Of a stretch of 24,198 bases of DNA, positions 14,608-22,556 are shown in pieces. The position numbers were made by a program, and so were the translations under genes. The stretch is from NCBI GenBank assembly GCA_964651095.1, contig CAZYWO010000025.1:1-24198 (forward strand), read 5' to 3'. The DNA is from SUG1106 sp964651095. GTDB taxonomy: Bacteria; Bacillota; Clostridia; Peptostreptococcales; Anaerovoracaceae. Each line of letters opens with the position of its first letter. Positions within the stretch are counted from its first letter, which is position 1. The notes beneath the pieces are model-generated. The model was not told the origin of the DNA, searched no databases, and saw only the letters and a list, made by a program, of their open reading frames with translations.

Positions 14608-16149
14608 TTATGCCTCCTGTTCTTTATCAGTTGCTGTTTGTAACTTATTGAGGGCCCTTATATAAGCTAAAATACTTGCCTGTATTATGTCTGTAGAAAG
14701 TCCCTTACCCACATATGAGCGATTGTCTGCCGTCACCTTGACGGTTACATCACCCAGAGTGTCCTTACCTTCGGAAGTAGAGTTAATGTTATACAAATCA
14801 AAGGTATGTTTCTTAGGTTTTACAATAAGGTCGATAGCTTTGAAAGATGCGTCTATTGGGCCGTCTCCCAAAGCAACTTCCTCGAACTTTTCTTCGCCCT
14901 TTTTCAGGCAAACCGTGCTTGTAGCAGTAGTAAAGTTGCTTGTATGAACTGCGAACCAATCCAGCTTGTATCCGTTTTCAACATCATCTTCTTCGGAAGC
15001 CGTATTATGCATTATTATCGCATCAATGTCCGCGTCGTTGATGGTTTTTTTCTTGTCGCAGACTACCTTAAATTCTTCAAAACATTTAAGTAATTCATCG
15101 TCTGTAAGGGTATAACCCATTTCGCTTATGTGGCTTGCAAAGGCGTGCTTACCGGAATGTTTTCCTAAAACAATATTATTAGTAGTTATTCCCACTGCCT
15201 CTGGTGTAAGGATTTCATAAGTTTTCTTATTAGCTAAAACGCCATGCTGATGAATACCTGATTCGTGAGCAAAGGCATTCTTGCCTACTATAGGTTTATT
15301 TATAGGTGCATTTTGACCGATTATGTTATATACTGTCTTACTTGCTCTGTAAATCTTAGTAGTGTCAATTCCCGTCCTCATGTCCTCAAAAATGTCGGGG
15401 CGCGTATTCATGGCCATTACGACCTCTTCCAGAGAAGTATTTCCCGCCCTTTCGCCTAAACCGTTTATCGTACATTCGATCTGTCTTGCGCCGCCCAAAA
15501 CGCCTGCCAGCGAGTTCGCAACCGCCATGCCTAAGTCGTTATGGCAATGTACTGAAAATTCAACCTTATCGGCATTCTCTACGTTGTTCATCATGTGTTC
15601 TATCATCTGGCGCATCTCTGCGGGTGTAGTATAGCCTACGGTATCAGGCAGATTGATTACATTGGCGCCGTTCTTAATTGCTATATTTACAATCTCTGTA
15701 AGGAAATCCATATCGCTTCGCGTGGCGTCTTCTGCGGAGAATTCAATGTTTGAACAATAGTTTCTTGCATATTTAACCATTGCTACCGTCTTTTCCAGAA
15801 CCTGATTTGGAGTCATCTTAAGTTTGTATTCCATATGCAGCGGTGAAGTAGCTATAAAAAGATGAATTCTTGGATCTGCCGCATCCTTTACCGCATTCCA
15901 TGCTGTATCTATATCTATTTCAGAGGCTCTTGCCAAAGACGCAACAGTACAGTCCTTAATGGTCTTTGCAATCGTATTTACCGACTCAAAGTCCCCCGGA
16001 GATGAAATAGCAAAGCCTGCCTCGATTACATCTACCTTCATCTCTTCAAGGCGTTTTGCCACCTCTATCTTTTCTCTAAGATTCATACTACAGCCCGGTG
16101 ACTGCTCACCGTCTCTCAGGGTTGTATCAAAAATTTTAATTTGACGCAT
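14608..16149 (-). CDS. leuA: 2-isopropylmalate synthase
   Basis: 513 aa, full-length bacterial LeuA. Condenses acetyl-CoA with 2-oxoisovalerate, the entry to leucine. The TIM-barrel catalytic domain shows DTTLRDGEQSPG (8-19), the metal-binding HCHNDLGMAVANS (201-213) and NGLGERAGNTSLEEV (229-243). GIHQHGVLANKKTYE belongs to the connecting subdomain. The C-terminal 120 residues (from about 390; LGDGPIDASFKAID, DVTVKVTADNRSYVGKG) form the LeuA allosteric domain that usually binds leucine, so product feedback is expected. AGGAGG lies about 12 bases before the ATG. It follows ilvD by 21 bases and leads the leuACDB block. Confidence 0.96.
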   Translation of the reverse strand: MRQIKIFDTTLRDGEQSPGCSMNLREKIEVAKRLEEMKVDVIEAGFAISSPGDFESVNTIAKTIKDCTVASLARASEIDIDTAWNAVKDAADPRIHLFIATSPLHMEYKLKMTPNQVLEKTVAMVKYARNYCSNIEFSAEDATRSDMDFLTEIVNIAIKNGANVINLPDTVGYTTPAEMRQMIEHMMNNVENADKVEFSVHCHNDLGMAVANSLAGVLGGARQIECTINGLGERAGNTSLEEVVMAMNTRPDIFEDMRTGIDTTKIYRASKTVYNIIGQNAPINKPIVGKNAFAHESGIHQHGVLANKKTYEILTPEAVGITTNNIVLGKHSGKHAFASHISEMGYTLTDDELLKCFEEFKVVCDKKKTINDADIDAIIMHNTASEEDDVENGYKLDWFAVHTSNFTTATSTVCLKKGEEKFEEVALGDGPIDASFKAIDLIVKPKKHTFDLYNINSTSEGKDTLGDVTVKVTADNRSYVGKGLSTDIIQASILAYIRALNKLQTATDKEQEA

Positions 16150-16170
16150 ATTAGTTTTTTACCTCCTGAA

Positions 16171-17835
16171 TCATACTGTCAGAATTGCTCCCTTGTCAGC
16201 CGAGGATACAAGTCTTGCGTATCTTGCCAAGTATCCGGTCTTCACTTTCGGTTCAGGGCAAACCCACGCTTTTCTTCTCTCAGCCAGTTCTTCATCGGAA
16301 ACTTCCAGTCTAATCTGACAGTTCTTAATGTCAATAGAAATTATATCGCCTTCTTTGACTAAGGCGATATTTCCGCCTGCTGCGGCTTCAGGGCTTACGT
16401 GACCTATCGCTGCGCCTCTGGTTGCTCCGGAAAATCTTCCGTCTGTAATGAGTGCAACGCTTTCGCCAAGTCCCATGCCGCATATTGCCGATGTAGGGTT
16501 GAGCATTTCTCTCATACCCGGACCGCCCTTAGGTCCCTCATATCTTATAACAACCACATCTCCGGCTTTAATGTTTCCTGCATATATTGAAGCAATGGCC
16601 TCTTCTTCTGAATCAAATACTCTTGCAGGCCCTGAATGAGACATCATCTCAGGTGCAACCGCAGATTGTTTAACCACGCAGCCGTCCGGCGCGATGTTTC
16701 CTTTAAGAACTGCAATTCCTCCGTTTTCCGAATATGGATTTTCAATAGGTCTGATAATCTGTGTATCCATATTCTTGGAATTTGCAAGGTTTTCTTCCAT
16801 AGTTTTGCCTGTTACCGTCATCACGCTTGTATCTAGCAGGTTCTTTTTAGTAAGTTCTTTCATTACTGCGTAAACGCCTCCGGCTCTGTCTAAGTCTTCC
16901 ATGAATGTGTCTCCGGCAGGCGCCAAATGACATAGGTTTGGAGTTTTAGAGCTTATCTCGTTGGACATGTCAAGGCTTATCTCAACTCCCGCTTCATGGG
17001 CAATTGCCGGAAGATGGAGCATAGTGTTAGTTGAACATCCCAGAGCCATGTCTACGGTTTCTGCATTGTGGAAAGCAGCTTCCGTCATAATATCTCTAGG
17101 TTTAATGTCTTTCTCAATTAACTCCATAATCTTCATGCCGGTTTTCTTTGCAAAGCGTATGCGCGCGGAAAGAGGTGCAGGAATAGTTCCGTTCCCCGAA
17201 AGGGCCATACCGATTGCCTCTGTGAGGCAGTTCATCGAGTTGGCTGTGTACATTCCGGAACACGAACCGCATGATGGGCAAGCGTTTTCAACATAATCAT
17301 TTACGCCCTCTTCATCCATAGTTCCGGCATGATATGCGCCTACAGCTTCAAACATGTGACTTAGGCAAGTACGTCTTCCGTCCTTTAAATGGCCTGCAAG
17401 CATCGGACCTCCCGAACAGAAAATTGTAGGAATATTAAGTCTGGCTGCTGCCATAAGCAGACCTGGCACGTTCTTGTCGCAGTTAGGAATCATTACTAAT
17501 CCGTCAAACTGGTGTGCTATAACCATGGCTTCAGTTGAATCTGCAATAAGGTCTCTGGTTACTAAGGAATACTTCATGCCTATATGTCCCATAGCTATGC
17601 CATCGCATACAGCGATTGCCGGAAACATTATAGGTGTACCGCCCGCAGCTCTTACTCCTGCCTTAACAGCTTCTTCAATTTTATCAAGATTCATGTGGCC
17701 CGGAACTATCTCGTTATGTGAACTTACGATACCTACAATTGGTCGTGATAGTTCTTCTTCCGTTAGTCCTAAAGCATATAACAGGCTTCTGTTTGGCGCT
17801 CTTTCCACACCTTTTTTTATACTATCTGAGTGCAT
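16171..17835 (-). CDS. ilvD: Dihydroxyacid dehydratase
   Basis: 554 aa, standard for IlvD. Dehydrates 2,3-dihydroxyisovalerate and its isoleucine-branch homologue to the 2-oxoacids, using an Fe-S cluster and Mg. Signatures: SSHNEIVPGHMNLD (38-51), IPNCDKNVPGLLMAA (116-130) with Cys119, NACPSCGSCSGMYTANSMN (184-202) with the second conserved Cys region, and TDGRFSGATRGAAIGHVSPEA near the C-terminus. GGAGG 7 bases before the ATG fixes the start. It is separated from ilvC by an unusually long 171-base gap holding a stable hairpin, whereas other junctions in the operon are tight. Confidence 0.96.
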   Translation of the reverse strand: MHSDSIKKGVERAPNRSLLYALGLTEEELSRPIVGIVSSHNEIVPGHMNLDKIEEAVKAGVRAAGGTPIMFPAIAVCDGIAMGHIGMKYSLVTRDLIADSTEAMVIAHQFDGLVMIPNCDKNVPGLLMAAARLNIPTIFCSGGPMLAGHLKDGRRTCLSHMFEAVGAYHAGTMDEEGVNDYVENACPSCGSCSGMYTANSMNCLTEAIGMALSGNGTIPAPLSARIRFAKKTGMKIMELIEKDIKPRDIMTEAAFHNAETVDMALGCSTNTMLHLPAIAHEAGVEISLDMSNEISSKTPNLCHLAPAGDTFMEDLDRAGGVYAVMKELTKKNLLDTSVMTVTGKTMEENLANSKNMDTQIIRPIENPYSENGGIAVLKGNIAPDGCVVKQSAVAPEMMSHSGPARVFDSEEEAIASIYAGNIKAGDVVVIRYEGPKGGPGMREMLNPTSAICGMGLGESVALITDGRFSGATRGAAIGHVSPEAAAGGNIALVKEGDIISIDIKNCQIRLEVSDEELAERRKAWVCPEPKVKTGYLARYARLVSSADKGAILTV

Positions 17836-17901
17836 ATATGACCTCCGAAATTTATTTTCATTCTTATCTTTTATTTTTTATTTTCCTTAATATAAATCTT
17901 C

Positions 17902-17919
17902 AGAGATTTTTCCATCTCT
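17902..17919 (-). other. Small hairpin in the ilvC-ilvD gap
   Basis: On minus AGAGAT-GGAAAA-ATCTCT forms a 6-bp stem, followed by AAGATTTATATTAAGG. It lies between the larger hairpin at 17936-17972 and the ilvD ribosome binding site. Too weak alone to be called a terminator. Confidence 0.35.
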
Positions 17920-17935
17920 AAATTATTATGTAGGA

Positions 17936-17972
17936 GCCGTTATAAAAGTCAAATCATGACTTCTATAACGGC
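17936..17972 (-). other. Stable intercistronic hairpin between ilvC and ilvD
   Basis: Read on minus, GCCGTTATAGAAGTC, loop ATGATTT, GACTTTTATAACGGC forms a 15-bp stem with a single G-U wobble. No T run follows (TCCTACATAATAATTT), so it is not a standard terminator. In a co-transcribed operon such a structure could protect the 3' end of the upstream ilvBNC message or mark a cleavage site, giving different IlvC and IlvD levels. Role inferred; structure seen directly. Confidence 0.6.
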
Positions 17973-18006
17973 AGCTTCAAAACCCAGTCAGGCCTCGTTA
18001 TCAAAA

Positions 18007-19026
18007 TTAGTTGGAGGCAGTGTCAAGGTCTGCGTCGTTTTTCCAAAGCATCTGCTCGCGCAGTGATTTTCCTACAACTTCCATAGGATGTTTAGCAAGA
18101 GCAGCTCTCTTGGAGTTGAAGAAGCAACGACCGTTCTTGTTTTCTGCAATCCATTTGCCTGCGAATGTGCCGTCTTGAATGTCGCTTAAAACGGCCCTCA
18201 TATTTTCTTTTGTTTGTTCGTAAGGAATGACTCTCGGTCCTGAAACATATTCGCCGAATTCAGCAGTGTCGGAAATTGAATAGTTCATTGCAGCAACTCC
18301 ACCTTTATTAATAAGGTCGATAATAAGTTTCATCTCGTGAATACATTCAAAGTATGCGTTTTCAGGAGCGTAGCCTGCTTCAACCAGAACTTCAAAGCCG
18401 CATCTCATTAAATCTACAACGCCTCCGCAAAGTACAGTTTGTTCACCGAAAAGGTCAGTTTCTGTTTCTTCATTCATGGTAGTTTCAAGAATTCCGGCTC
18501 TTGCTCCGCCTATTCCTGCCAGATAAGCAAGCGCTATATCATAAGCCTTGCCTGTTGCGTCCTGTTCTACAGCGATAAGGCAAGGAACGCCCTTTCCTGC
18601 AACATACTGGCTTCTTACAGTGTGTCCAGGACCCTTAGGAGCCGCCATGAATACGTCAACGTTAGCAGGCGGAACGATTTGTTTGTAGCGGATGTTGAAG
18701 CCGTGTGCGAAAGCGATAGCCTTTCCTTCTGTCAGGTAAGGTGCAATGTCCTGTTTGTACATGTCTGCCTGAAGTTCATCGTTAATTAAAATCATAATTA
18801 TGTCTGCTTTCTGGGTTGCTTCAGGTACGGTATAAACTTCAAACCCATCTTTTTCAGCTACAGGCCATGACTTGCCGCCTTTGCGAAGTCCAACGATAAC
18901 ATCGCAGCCGGAATCTCTCAGATTCATCGCATGAGCGTGTCCTTGTGAACCATATCCGATAATAGCGATTTTCTTACCGTTTAATTTGTTGATATCACAA
19001 TCTTTTTCATAATACATTTTTGCCAT
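18007..19026 (-). CDS. ilvC: Ketol-acid reductoisomerase
   Basis: 339 aa from the ATG at 19026 (AAGGAG 9 bases upstream). Class I KARI: alkyl migration and reduction of acetolactate or acetohydroxybutyrate to dihydroxyacids. The Rossmann loop is GYGSQGHAHAMNL (24-36). The following loop VGLRKGGKSW (45-54) carries Arg/Ser, suggesting NADPH. AAPKGPGHTVRSQY (128-141) and metal ligands Asp191 and Glu195 (TDLFGEQTVLCGG), with the Glu227/Glu231 region (ECIHEMKLI) and Ser252, complete the active site. The start overlaps ilvN by 20 bases. A longer frame from 19059 lies within ilvN and is rejected. Confidence 0.96.
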   Translation of the reverse strand: MAKMYYEKDCDINKLNGKKIAIIGYGSQGHAHAMNLRDSGCDVIVGLRKGGKSWPVAEKDGFEVYTVPEATQKADIIMILINDELQADMYKQDIAPYLTEGKAIAFAHGFNIRYKQIVPPANVDVFMAAPKGPGHTVRSQYVAGKGVPCLIAVEQDATGKAYDIALAYLAGIGGARAGILETTMNEETETDLFGEQTVLCGGVVDLMRCGFEVLVEAGYAPENAYFECIHEMKLIIDLINKGGVAAMNYSISDTAEFGEYVSGPRVIPYEQTKENMRAVLSDIQDGTFAGKWIAENKNGRCFFNSKRAALAKHPMEVVGKSLREQMLWKNDADLDTASN

Positions 19027-19558
19027 AGTTAAATTCTCCTTTTTCTTTTGTTTCTTCATTTATTGTTTCCTGTCCGCGTTCGAGAGCCACAATACCTGTT
19101 CTGGCAAGTTCGAGGATTTCAAACTCTTCAAGGATTTTCTCAAAAGCTTCTGTTTTTGATTCGTCTCCAATCATTGCAAGAGTCAAAGCTCCCACTGAAA
19201 CATCCAGTATATTGGCTCTGAAAATATTTGCAATTTGAATTATTTCATTACGCTTCTGGCTGTCCTGCGCCTTTACCTTTAACAGAACAAGCTCACGTCT
19301 TATTGATTTTTCCGGCGCCAGCACCTTAAGTGAATGTACCGGAATGAGTTTTCTAAGCTGGTTTGCAACAAGCTGAGCATGATGCTCATCTGTAAGGACT
19401 TCAATAGTAATTCGCGAAACTTTAGGGTTATCAGTAGTTCCTACTGCCAAGGACTCTATATTAAACCCTTTTCGTGAAAACAGTCTTGATACCTGAGACA
19501 AAACGCCGGCCTCGTTATCAACCAGCACTGCTATAGTATGTTTTTTAATATCGTTCAT
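19007..19558 (-). CDS. ilvN: Acetolactate synthase small (regulatory) subunit
   Basis: 183 aa. Regulatory partner of IlvB. An N-terminal ACT domain (about 6-80: HTIAVLVDNEAGVLSQVSRL, GFNIESLAVG, RITIEVL) normally binds valine for feedback inhibition, and the C-terminal domain (about 95-160: RRELVLLKVKAQDSQKRNEI, ANILDVS, FEILELARTGIVALERG) matches the conserved small-subunit end. The length is like the Firmicutes IlvH/IlvN type (about 160-175 aa), slightly extended by a charged tail that overlaps ilvC. AAGGAGG 6 bases before the ATG. The ilvB stop lies 18 bases upstream. Confidence 0.95.
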   Translation of the reverse strand: MNDIKKHTIAVLVDNEAGVLSQVSRLFSRKGFNIESLAVGTTDNPKVSRITIEVLTDEHHAQLVANQLRKLIPVHSLKVLAPEKSIRRELVLLKVKAQDSQKRNEIIQIANIFRANILDVSVGALTLAMIGDESKTEAFEKILEEFEILELARTGIVALERGQETINEETKEKGEFNYGKNVL

Positions 19559-19576
19559 GGGCTTCCTCCTTATCTC

Positions 19577-21283
19577 CTAGCGTACCAAAAATTCTGTTAT
19601 ACGGCTTCCGCCGGTTACCATAGGTCTAACCATTTCATCTATGTCGATTGCACAATCGATTACATAGCCGTGACCCCACTGGAGTGCATCTTTTATCGCT
19701 GCTTCCAGTTCTTCCTCTGTGGCTACATGGCTTCCTTTCAAACCGTAAGCTTCAGCCAGCTTCACAAAATCCGGACCTCTGTCTAAATCTGTAGCCGCAT
19801 ATCTTCTGTCTTTCATCAGCGTTTGCCACTGTCTTACCATTCCCAGTGAGCTGTTGTTAAATACGAAAGTGATTATCGGAAGATCATAATACTGCTCTGT
19901 GGAAAGTTCATGACAATTCATTCTAAAGCTTCCGTCTCCGGTGATGTGTATAACTGTTTTATCAGGGTTGGCAATCTTAGCGCCTATTGCCGCACCAAGG
20001 CCGAATCCCATAGTTCCGAATCCTCCAGAGGTAAGAAGCTGTCCCGGATAGTCAAAATGAAAATGCTGTATCGCCCACATCTGGTGCTGACCTACATCTG
20101 TTGCAACAATAGTATCCTGAGGAAGCATCTTGGCAATCGCCTTAGTTATTTGTTTAGGAGTGAGGGTTTCCCCAACTTCTTCATATTCAGTTTCTGTTTT
20201 AAATGAAAAGACATAATTTTTCCATTGAGAATGGTCTGCCTTTTCAACTTTTTCGTTAAGGATTGCCAGTACATCCTTAGCATTTCCGATAATGTGATGA
20301 TCTGTCTTTACATTTTTATTTATTTCCGACCTATCTATGTCAATTTGAACAATCTTTGCCTGACTTGCAAAGCTTTCAGGGTCTAAAGCAACTCTATTTG
20401 AAAATCTGCATCCCACCGCGATAAGCAGATCGCAGCCGTCGCATGCCATATTTGAAGCTTGTGAACCATGCATACCGATCATCCCGGTAGTAAGAGGATT
20501 TCTTCCTTTAAATCCGCCCGCACCCATAATAGTTATGGCTACAGGAGCGTCAATCTTTTCTGCAAGCTGTAGAAATTCTTTATCTGCTCTGCTTCTCACA
20601 ACGCCTCCGCCGCAAATCAGCAATGGCTTCTCCGACTCTTTTATCATATCAACCAGCTTTGCTATATCTCCCATGTTAGGCGTAGGCGCTTCAAAGTTAT
20701 GTGAAGCTCTTTCCATGAGCGATGCCAGCCTTCCGGTAGTAAAATGCTGGGACTTATCCACCGGTTCAAATTCGCATTCCTGAACTGAAACATTCTGCAA
20801 AATATCTATGAAAACAGGTCCCGGTCTGCCGCTTCTTGCAATTGCAAAGGCTTCTCTGATGGTATTTGCAAGTTCCTTCACATCTCTTACAAGATAATTG
20901 CACTTGGTTATAGGCATCGTGATTCCCGTTATATCCACTTCTTGGAAGGAGTCTTTTCCTATTAAATCCTCTCCTACATTGCATGAAATAAATACTACAG
21001 GCGAGGAGTCCATGTATGCAGTTGCAACTCCTGTGGTAACATTGGTAGCTCCCGGTCCTGATGTAATGAAACATACGCCTACTTTTCCGGTGCTTCTTGC
21101 ATATCCGTCGGCAGCGTGAGACGCGCCCTGTTCATGAGAAGTCAATATATGTTTAATTTTATCTTGATACTTATATACCTCATCGTATAGGTTTAAAACC
21201 GTGCCTCCCGGATAGCCGAATATGGTGTCTACTCCTTGTTCCAGCAAGCACTCCATCAAAATTTTTGCGCCAGTCATCTTCAT
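19577..21283 (-). CDS. ilvB: Acetolactate synthase large (catalytic) subunit
   Basis: 568 aa, standard for IlvB. ThDP- and FAD-dependent enzyme joining pyruvate with pyruvate or 2-oxobutyrate, the shared step to valine/leucine and isoleucine. GVDTIFGYPGGTVLNLYD (17-34) precedes the ThDP-activating Glu51 in TSHEQGASHAADGYAR. FITSGPGATNVTTG lies near 72-85. The C-terminal ThDP/Mg motif is GDGSFRMNCHELST through the NN of FVFNNSSLGMVRQW. The ATG at 21283 has AAGGAGG 9 bases upstream; codon 3 is also ATG. First structural gene of the operon, located just after the leader attenuator, so its transcription should respond to branched-chain aminoacyl-tRNA supply. Confidence 0.96.
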   Translation of the reverse strand: MKMTGAKILMECLLEQGVDTIFGYPGGTVLNLYDEVYKYQDKIKHILTSHEQGASHAADGYARSTGKVGVCFITSGPGATNVTTGVATAYMDSSPVVFISCNVGEDLIGKDSFQEVDITGITMPITKCNYLVRDVKELANTIREAFAIARSGRPGPVFIDILQNVSVQECEFEPVDKSQHFTTGRLASLMERASHNFEAPTPNMGDIAKLVDMIKESEKPLLICGGGVVRSRADKEFLQLAEKIDAPVAITIMGAGGFKGRNPLTTGMIGMHGSQASNMACDGCDLLIAVGCRFSNRVALDPESFASQAKIVQIDIDRSEINKNVKTDHHIIGNAKDVLAILNEKVEKADHSQWKNYVFSFKTETEYEEVGETLTPKQITKAIAKMLPQDTIVATDVGQHQMWAIQHFHFDYPGQLLTSGGFGTMGFGLGAAIGAKIANPDKTVIHITGDGSFRMNCHELSTEQYYDLPIITFVFNNSSLGMVRQWQTLMKDRRYAATDLDRGPDFVKLAEAYGLKGSHVATEEELEAAIKDALQWGHGYVIDCAIDIDEMVRPMVTGGSRITEFLVR

Positions 21284-21308
21284 TCTCTCATTCCTCCTTC
21301 TGGTGACT

Positions 21309-21348
21309 AAAAAAACCTTATGGGCTAAAAGCTAAGTCCATAAGGTTT
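21309..21348 (-). terminator. Attenuator terminator before ilvB
   Basis: On minus, AAACCTTATGG (21338-21348), a 14-base loop, CCATAAGGTTT (21313-21323) and a run of seven T (21309-21315) form a perfect 11-bp intrinsic terminator. It lies after the leader peptide and 26 bases before the ilvB start, so it can only regulate entry into the operon. Confidence 0.9.
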
Positions 21349-21379
21349 GCAATTTCACATCTTTTATTGTTCTTGATTT

Positions 21380-21404
21380 CAGGTTTCCCTGTAGCAGAAG
21401 CTGC
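21380..21404 (-). other. Two small hairpins between leader stop and terminator
   Basis: On minus, GCAG-CTT-CTGC (21394-21404) is followed by CAGG-GAAA-CCTG (21380-21391), the latter with a GNRA-type tetraloop. They may space or nucleate the alternative folds of the attenuator; no independent evidence. Confidence 0.4.
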
Positions 21405-21418
21405 AAGATTTCGCAAAT

Positions 21419-21523
21419 TTAGGCATAACTTTTAGCACTATTCATTTCTTCTCCAATTAGAAGGACTAGAATAATGCTGAGGACTAGAATACCAATGTTT
21501 GCATAATTCATACACATAATCAT
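21419..21523 (-). CDS. ilv operon leader peptide
   Basis: 34 aa, too short for ordinary gene calling. Starts at the ATG at 21523 with GAGG 10 bases upstream and ends with TAA at 21419-21421. Residues 10-23 read IGILVLSIILVLLI: twelve of fourteen are Ile, Leu or Val, all three end products of the operon. The DNA for ILVL is nearly duplicated (ATTCTAGTCCT occurs twice), and three of five Leu codons are CTA. The peptide has no need for its own function; it meters charged tRNA-Ile, -Leu and -Val. Ribosomes stalled in this run would leave the downstream RNA free to pair as antiterminator. Ribosomes reaching the stop would cover it and let the 21309-21348 terminator form. Composition, placement and terminator together make this call strong. 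Confidence 0.9.
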   Translation of the reverse strand: MIMCMNYANIGILVLSIILVLLIGEEMNSAKSYA

Positions 21524-21573
21524 CTTAACTTTACCTCGTCTGCCTCAGTTATAATTAGTAAATAATTTCAATG

Positions 21574-21588
21574 GTGTTATTGTAACAC
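21574..21588. promoter_or_regulatory. 15-bp dyad across the ilv promoter -10
   Basis: GTGTTA-CAA-TAACAC (minus reading) is a perfect inverted repeat centred on the -10 hexamer. A protein bound here would block RNA polymerase. It is not a recognisable CodY, Rex or LexA box. Could be chance. Confidence 0.4.
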
Positions 21589-21607
21589 ATACTTTAAGCC
21601 TTTGCAA
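21579..21607 (-). promoter_or_regulatory. ilv-leu operon promoter
   Basis: TTGCAA (21602-21607), a 17-base spacer and TACAAT (21579-21584) with an extended TGT before the -10. A start near 21572 would give a leader RNA of about 290 bases. Just upstream lie A-tracts on the minus strand (A7 and A9 within 21620-21637), in the position of an UP element. Confidence 0.75.
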
Positions 21608-21680
21608 CAATAAATGTGATTTTTTTTTGGTTTTTTTCACAGTTTTATTGTACTTAAATCAATACACGAAATGAACGCCT

Positions 21681-22556
21681 TCAGAACATTGAAAGCTGCA
21701 CCTGATGCTCAGCTTCTTCAAACCGGTAGAGGTATTGAAAAATCTCATCAGGGTCTGACATAATTCCGTATTGCCTGCATGTGTCTTTAAATGTTCTCAT
21801 CAGATTGTTGTTATTGGGGCTGGATAGGACATAACCGTATCCATAGTTTTTTATATATCTTTCCTTAAGTCTGCTGCCTGCAAAGATTTTTTCCAGATTA
21901 TCGTAAAAATATTCTCTGTTTCCCTCTCTGAGGGTTACTCCCATACCGAAGCAAATTATTCCCTTTACGTCAGCTTCCACACAGTACTTGAGAATACCCT
22001 TTAGATTTTCCTCGTTATCGTTGATATAAGGCAAAATAGGCGTTAGCCATACTACGGTAGGAATTTTTTCTCGCTGTAAAGTTTTCAGCACCTCAAATCT
22101 CCTGTGGGTGGTACACACACCCGGCTCCAGTTTTCGGCAAAGCTGCTCGTCATAAGTTGTCATCGTCATCTGAATTACGCATTTTGTCTTCGAGTTTATC
22201 TCCTTAAGCAAGTCTAAATCCCTCAGCACCAAATCTGATTTAGTTATCAGTGTCGCCCCGAAGCCATAACGATTTATCAGTGCAAGCGCTCCTCGGGTCA
22301 TCTCCAGTTCCTTCTCCAAAGGCATATAAGGGTCTGACATGGCGCCTGTTCCTATCATGCACTTCTTTCTCTTGCTTATAAGGGATTTCTCCAAAAGCTC
22401 AAGAGCATTTCCCTTTACTTCAATGTCCGTGAATTCATGGTTCATGTTATAACATCGACTTCTCGAATCGCAGTAAATACATCCGTGGCTGCATCCTCTG
22501 TAAAGGTTCATCCCATTTTTTTGCGATAAAATTGACTTGGCTTGTACAATGTGCAT
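21681..22556 (-). CDS. SPL-family radical SAM protein
   Basis: 291 aa. The N-terminal cluster motif Cys22-x3-Cys26-x2-Cys29 (YRGCSHGCIYCDSRS) binds the [4Fe-4S]/SAM centre. The SPL-like core follows with IGTGAMSDPYMPLEKELEMTRG read in parts, LITKSDLVLRDLDLLKEI, CVIQMTMTTYDEQLCRKLEPG (in parts) and VWLTPILPYINDN. This matches COG1533, the group around spore photoproduct lyase, but most members are not DNA-repair enzymes and this one has no sporulation context, so I do not call it splB. Its ATG overlaps the stop of the EamA transporter by one base (TAATG), so the two are translationally coupled. No clear terminator was found after it. Confidence 0.85.
   Translation of the reverse strand: MHIVQAKSILSQKNGMNLYRGCSHGCIYCDSRSRCYNMNHEFTDIEVKGNALELLEKSLISKRKKCMIGTGAMSDPYMPLEKELEMTRGALALINRYGFGATLITKSDLVLRDLDLLKEINSKTKCVIQMTMTTYDEQLCRKLEPGVCTTHRRFEVLKTLQREKIPTVVWLTPILPYINDNEENLKGILKYCVEADVKGIICFGMGVTLREGNREYFYDNLEKIFAGSRLKERYIKNYGYGYVLSSPNNNNLMRTFKDTCRQYGIMSDPDEIFQYLYRFEEAEHQVQLSMF

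Noticed and set aside
14062..14643. 193-aa plus-strand open frame
   Set aside because: It lies entirely opposite leuC and the end of leuA, has no ribosome binding site, and is a shadow of those clear genes.
20766..21074. 102-aa minus-strand open frame
   Set aside because: Alternate frame inside ilvB, Cys/Arg-rich composition, no ribosome binding site.
21284..21680. T-box riboswitch upstream of ilvB
   Set aside because: Often expected for Firmicutes ilv-leu operons, but no T-box bulge consensus or specifier stem-loop is visible; the ILV-rich leader peptide and terminator explain the region.
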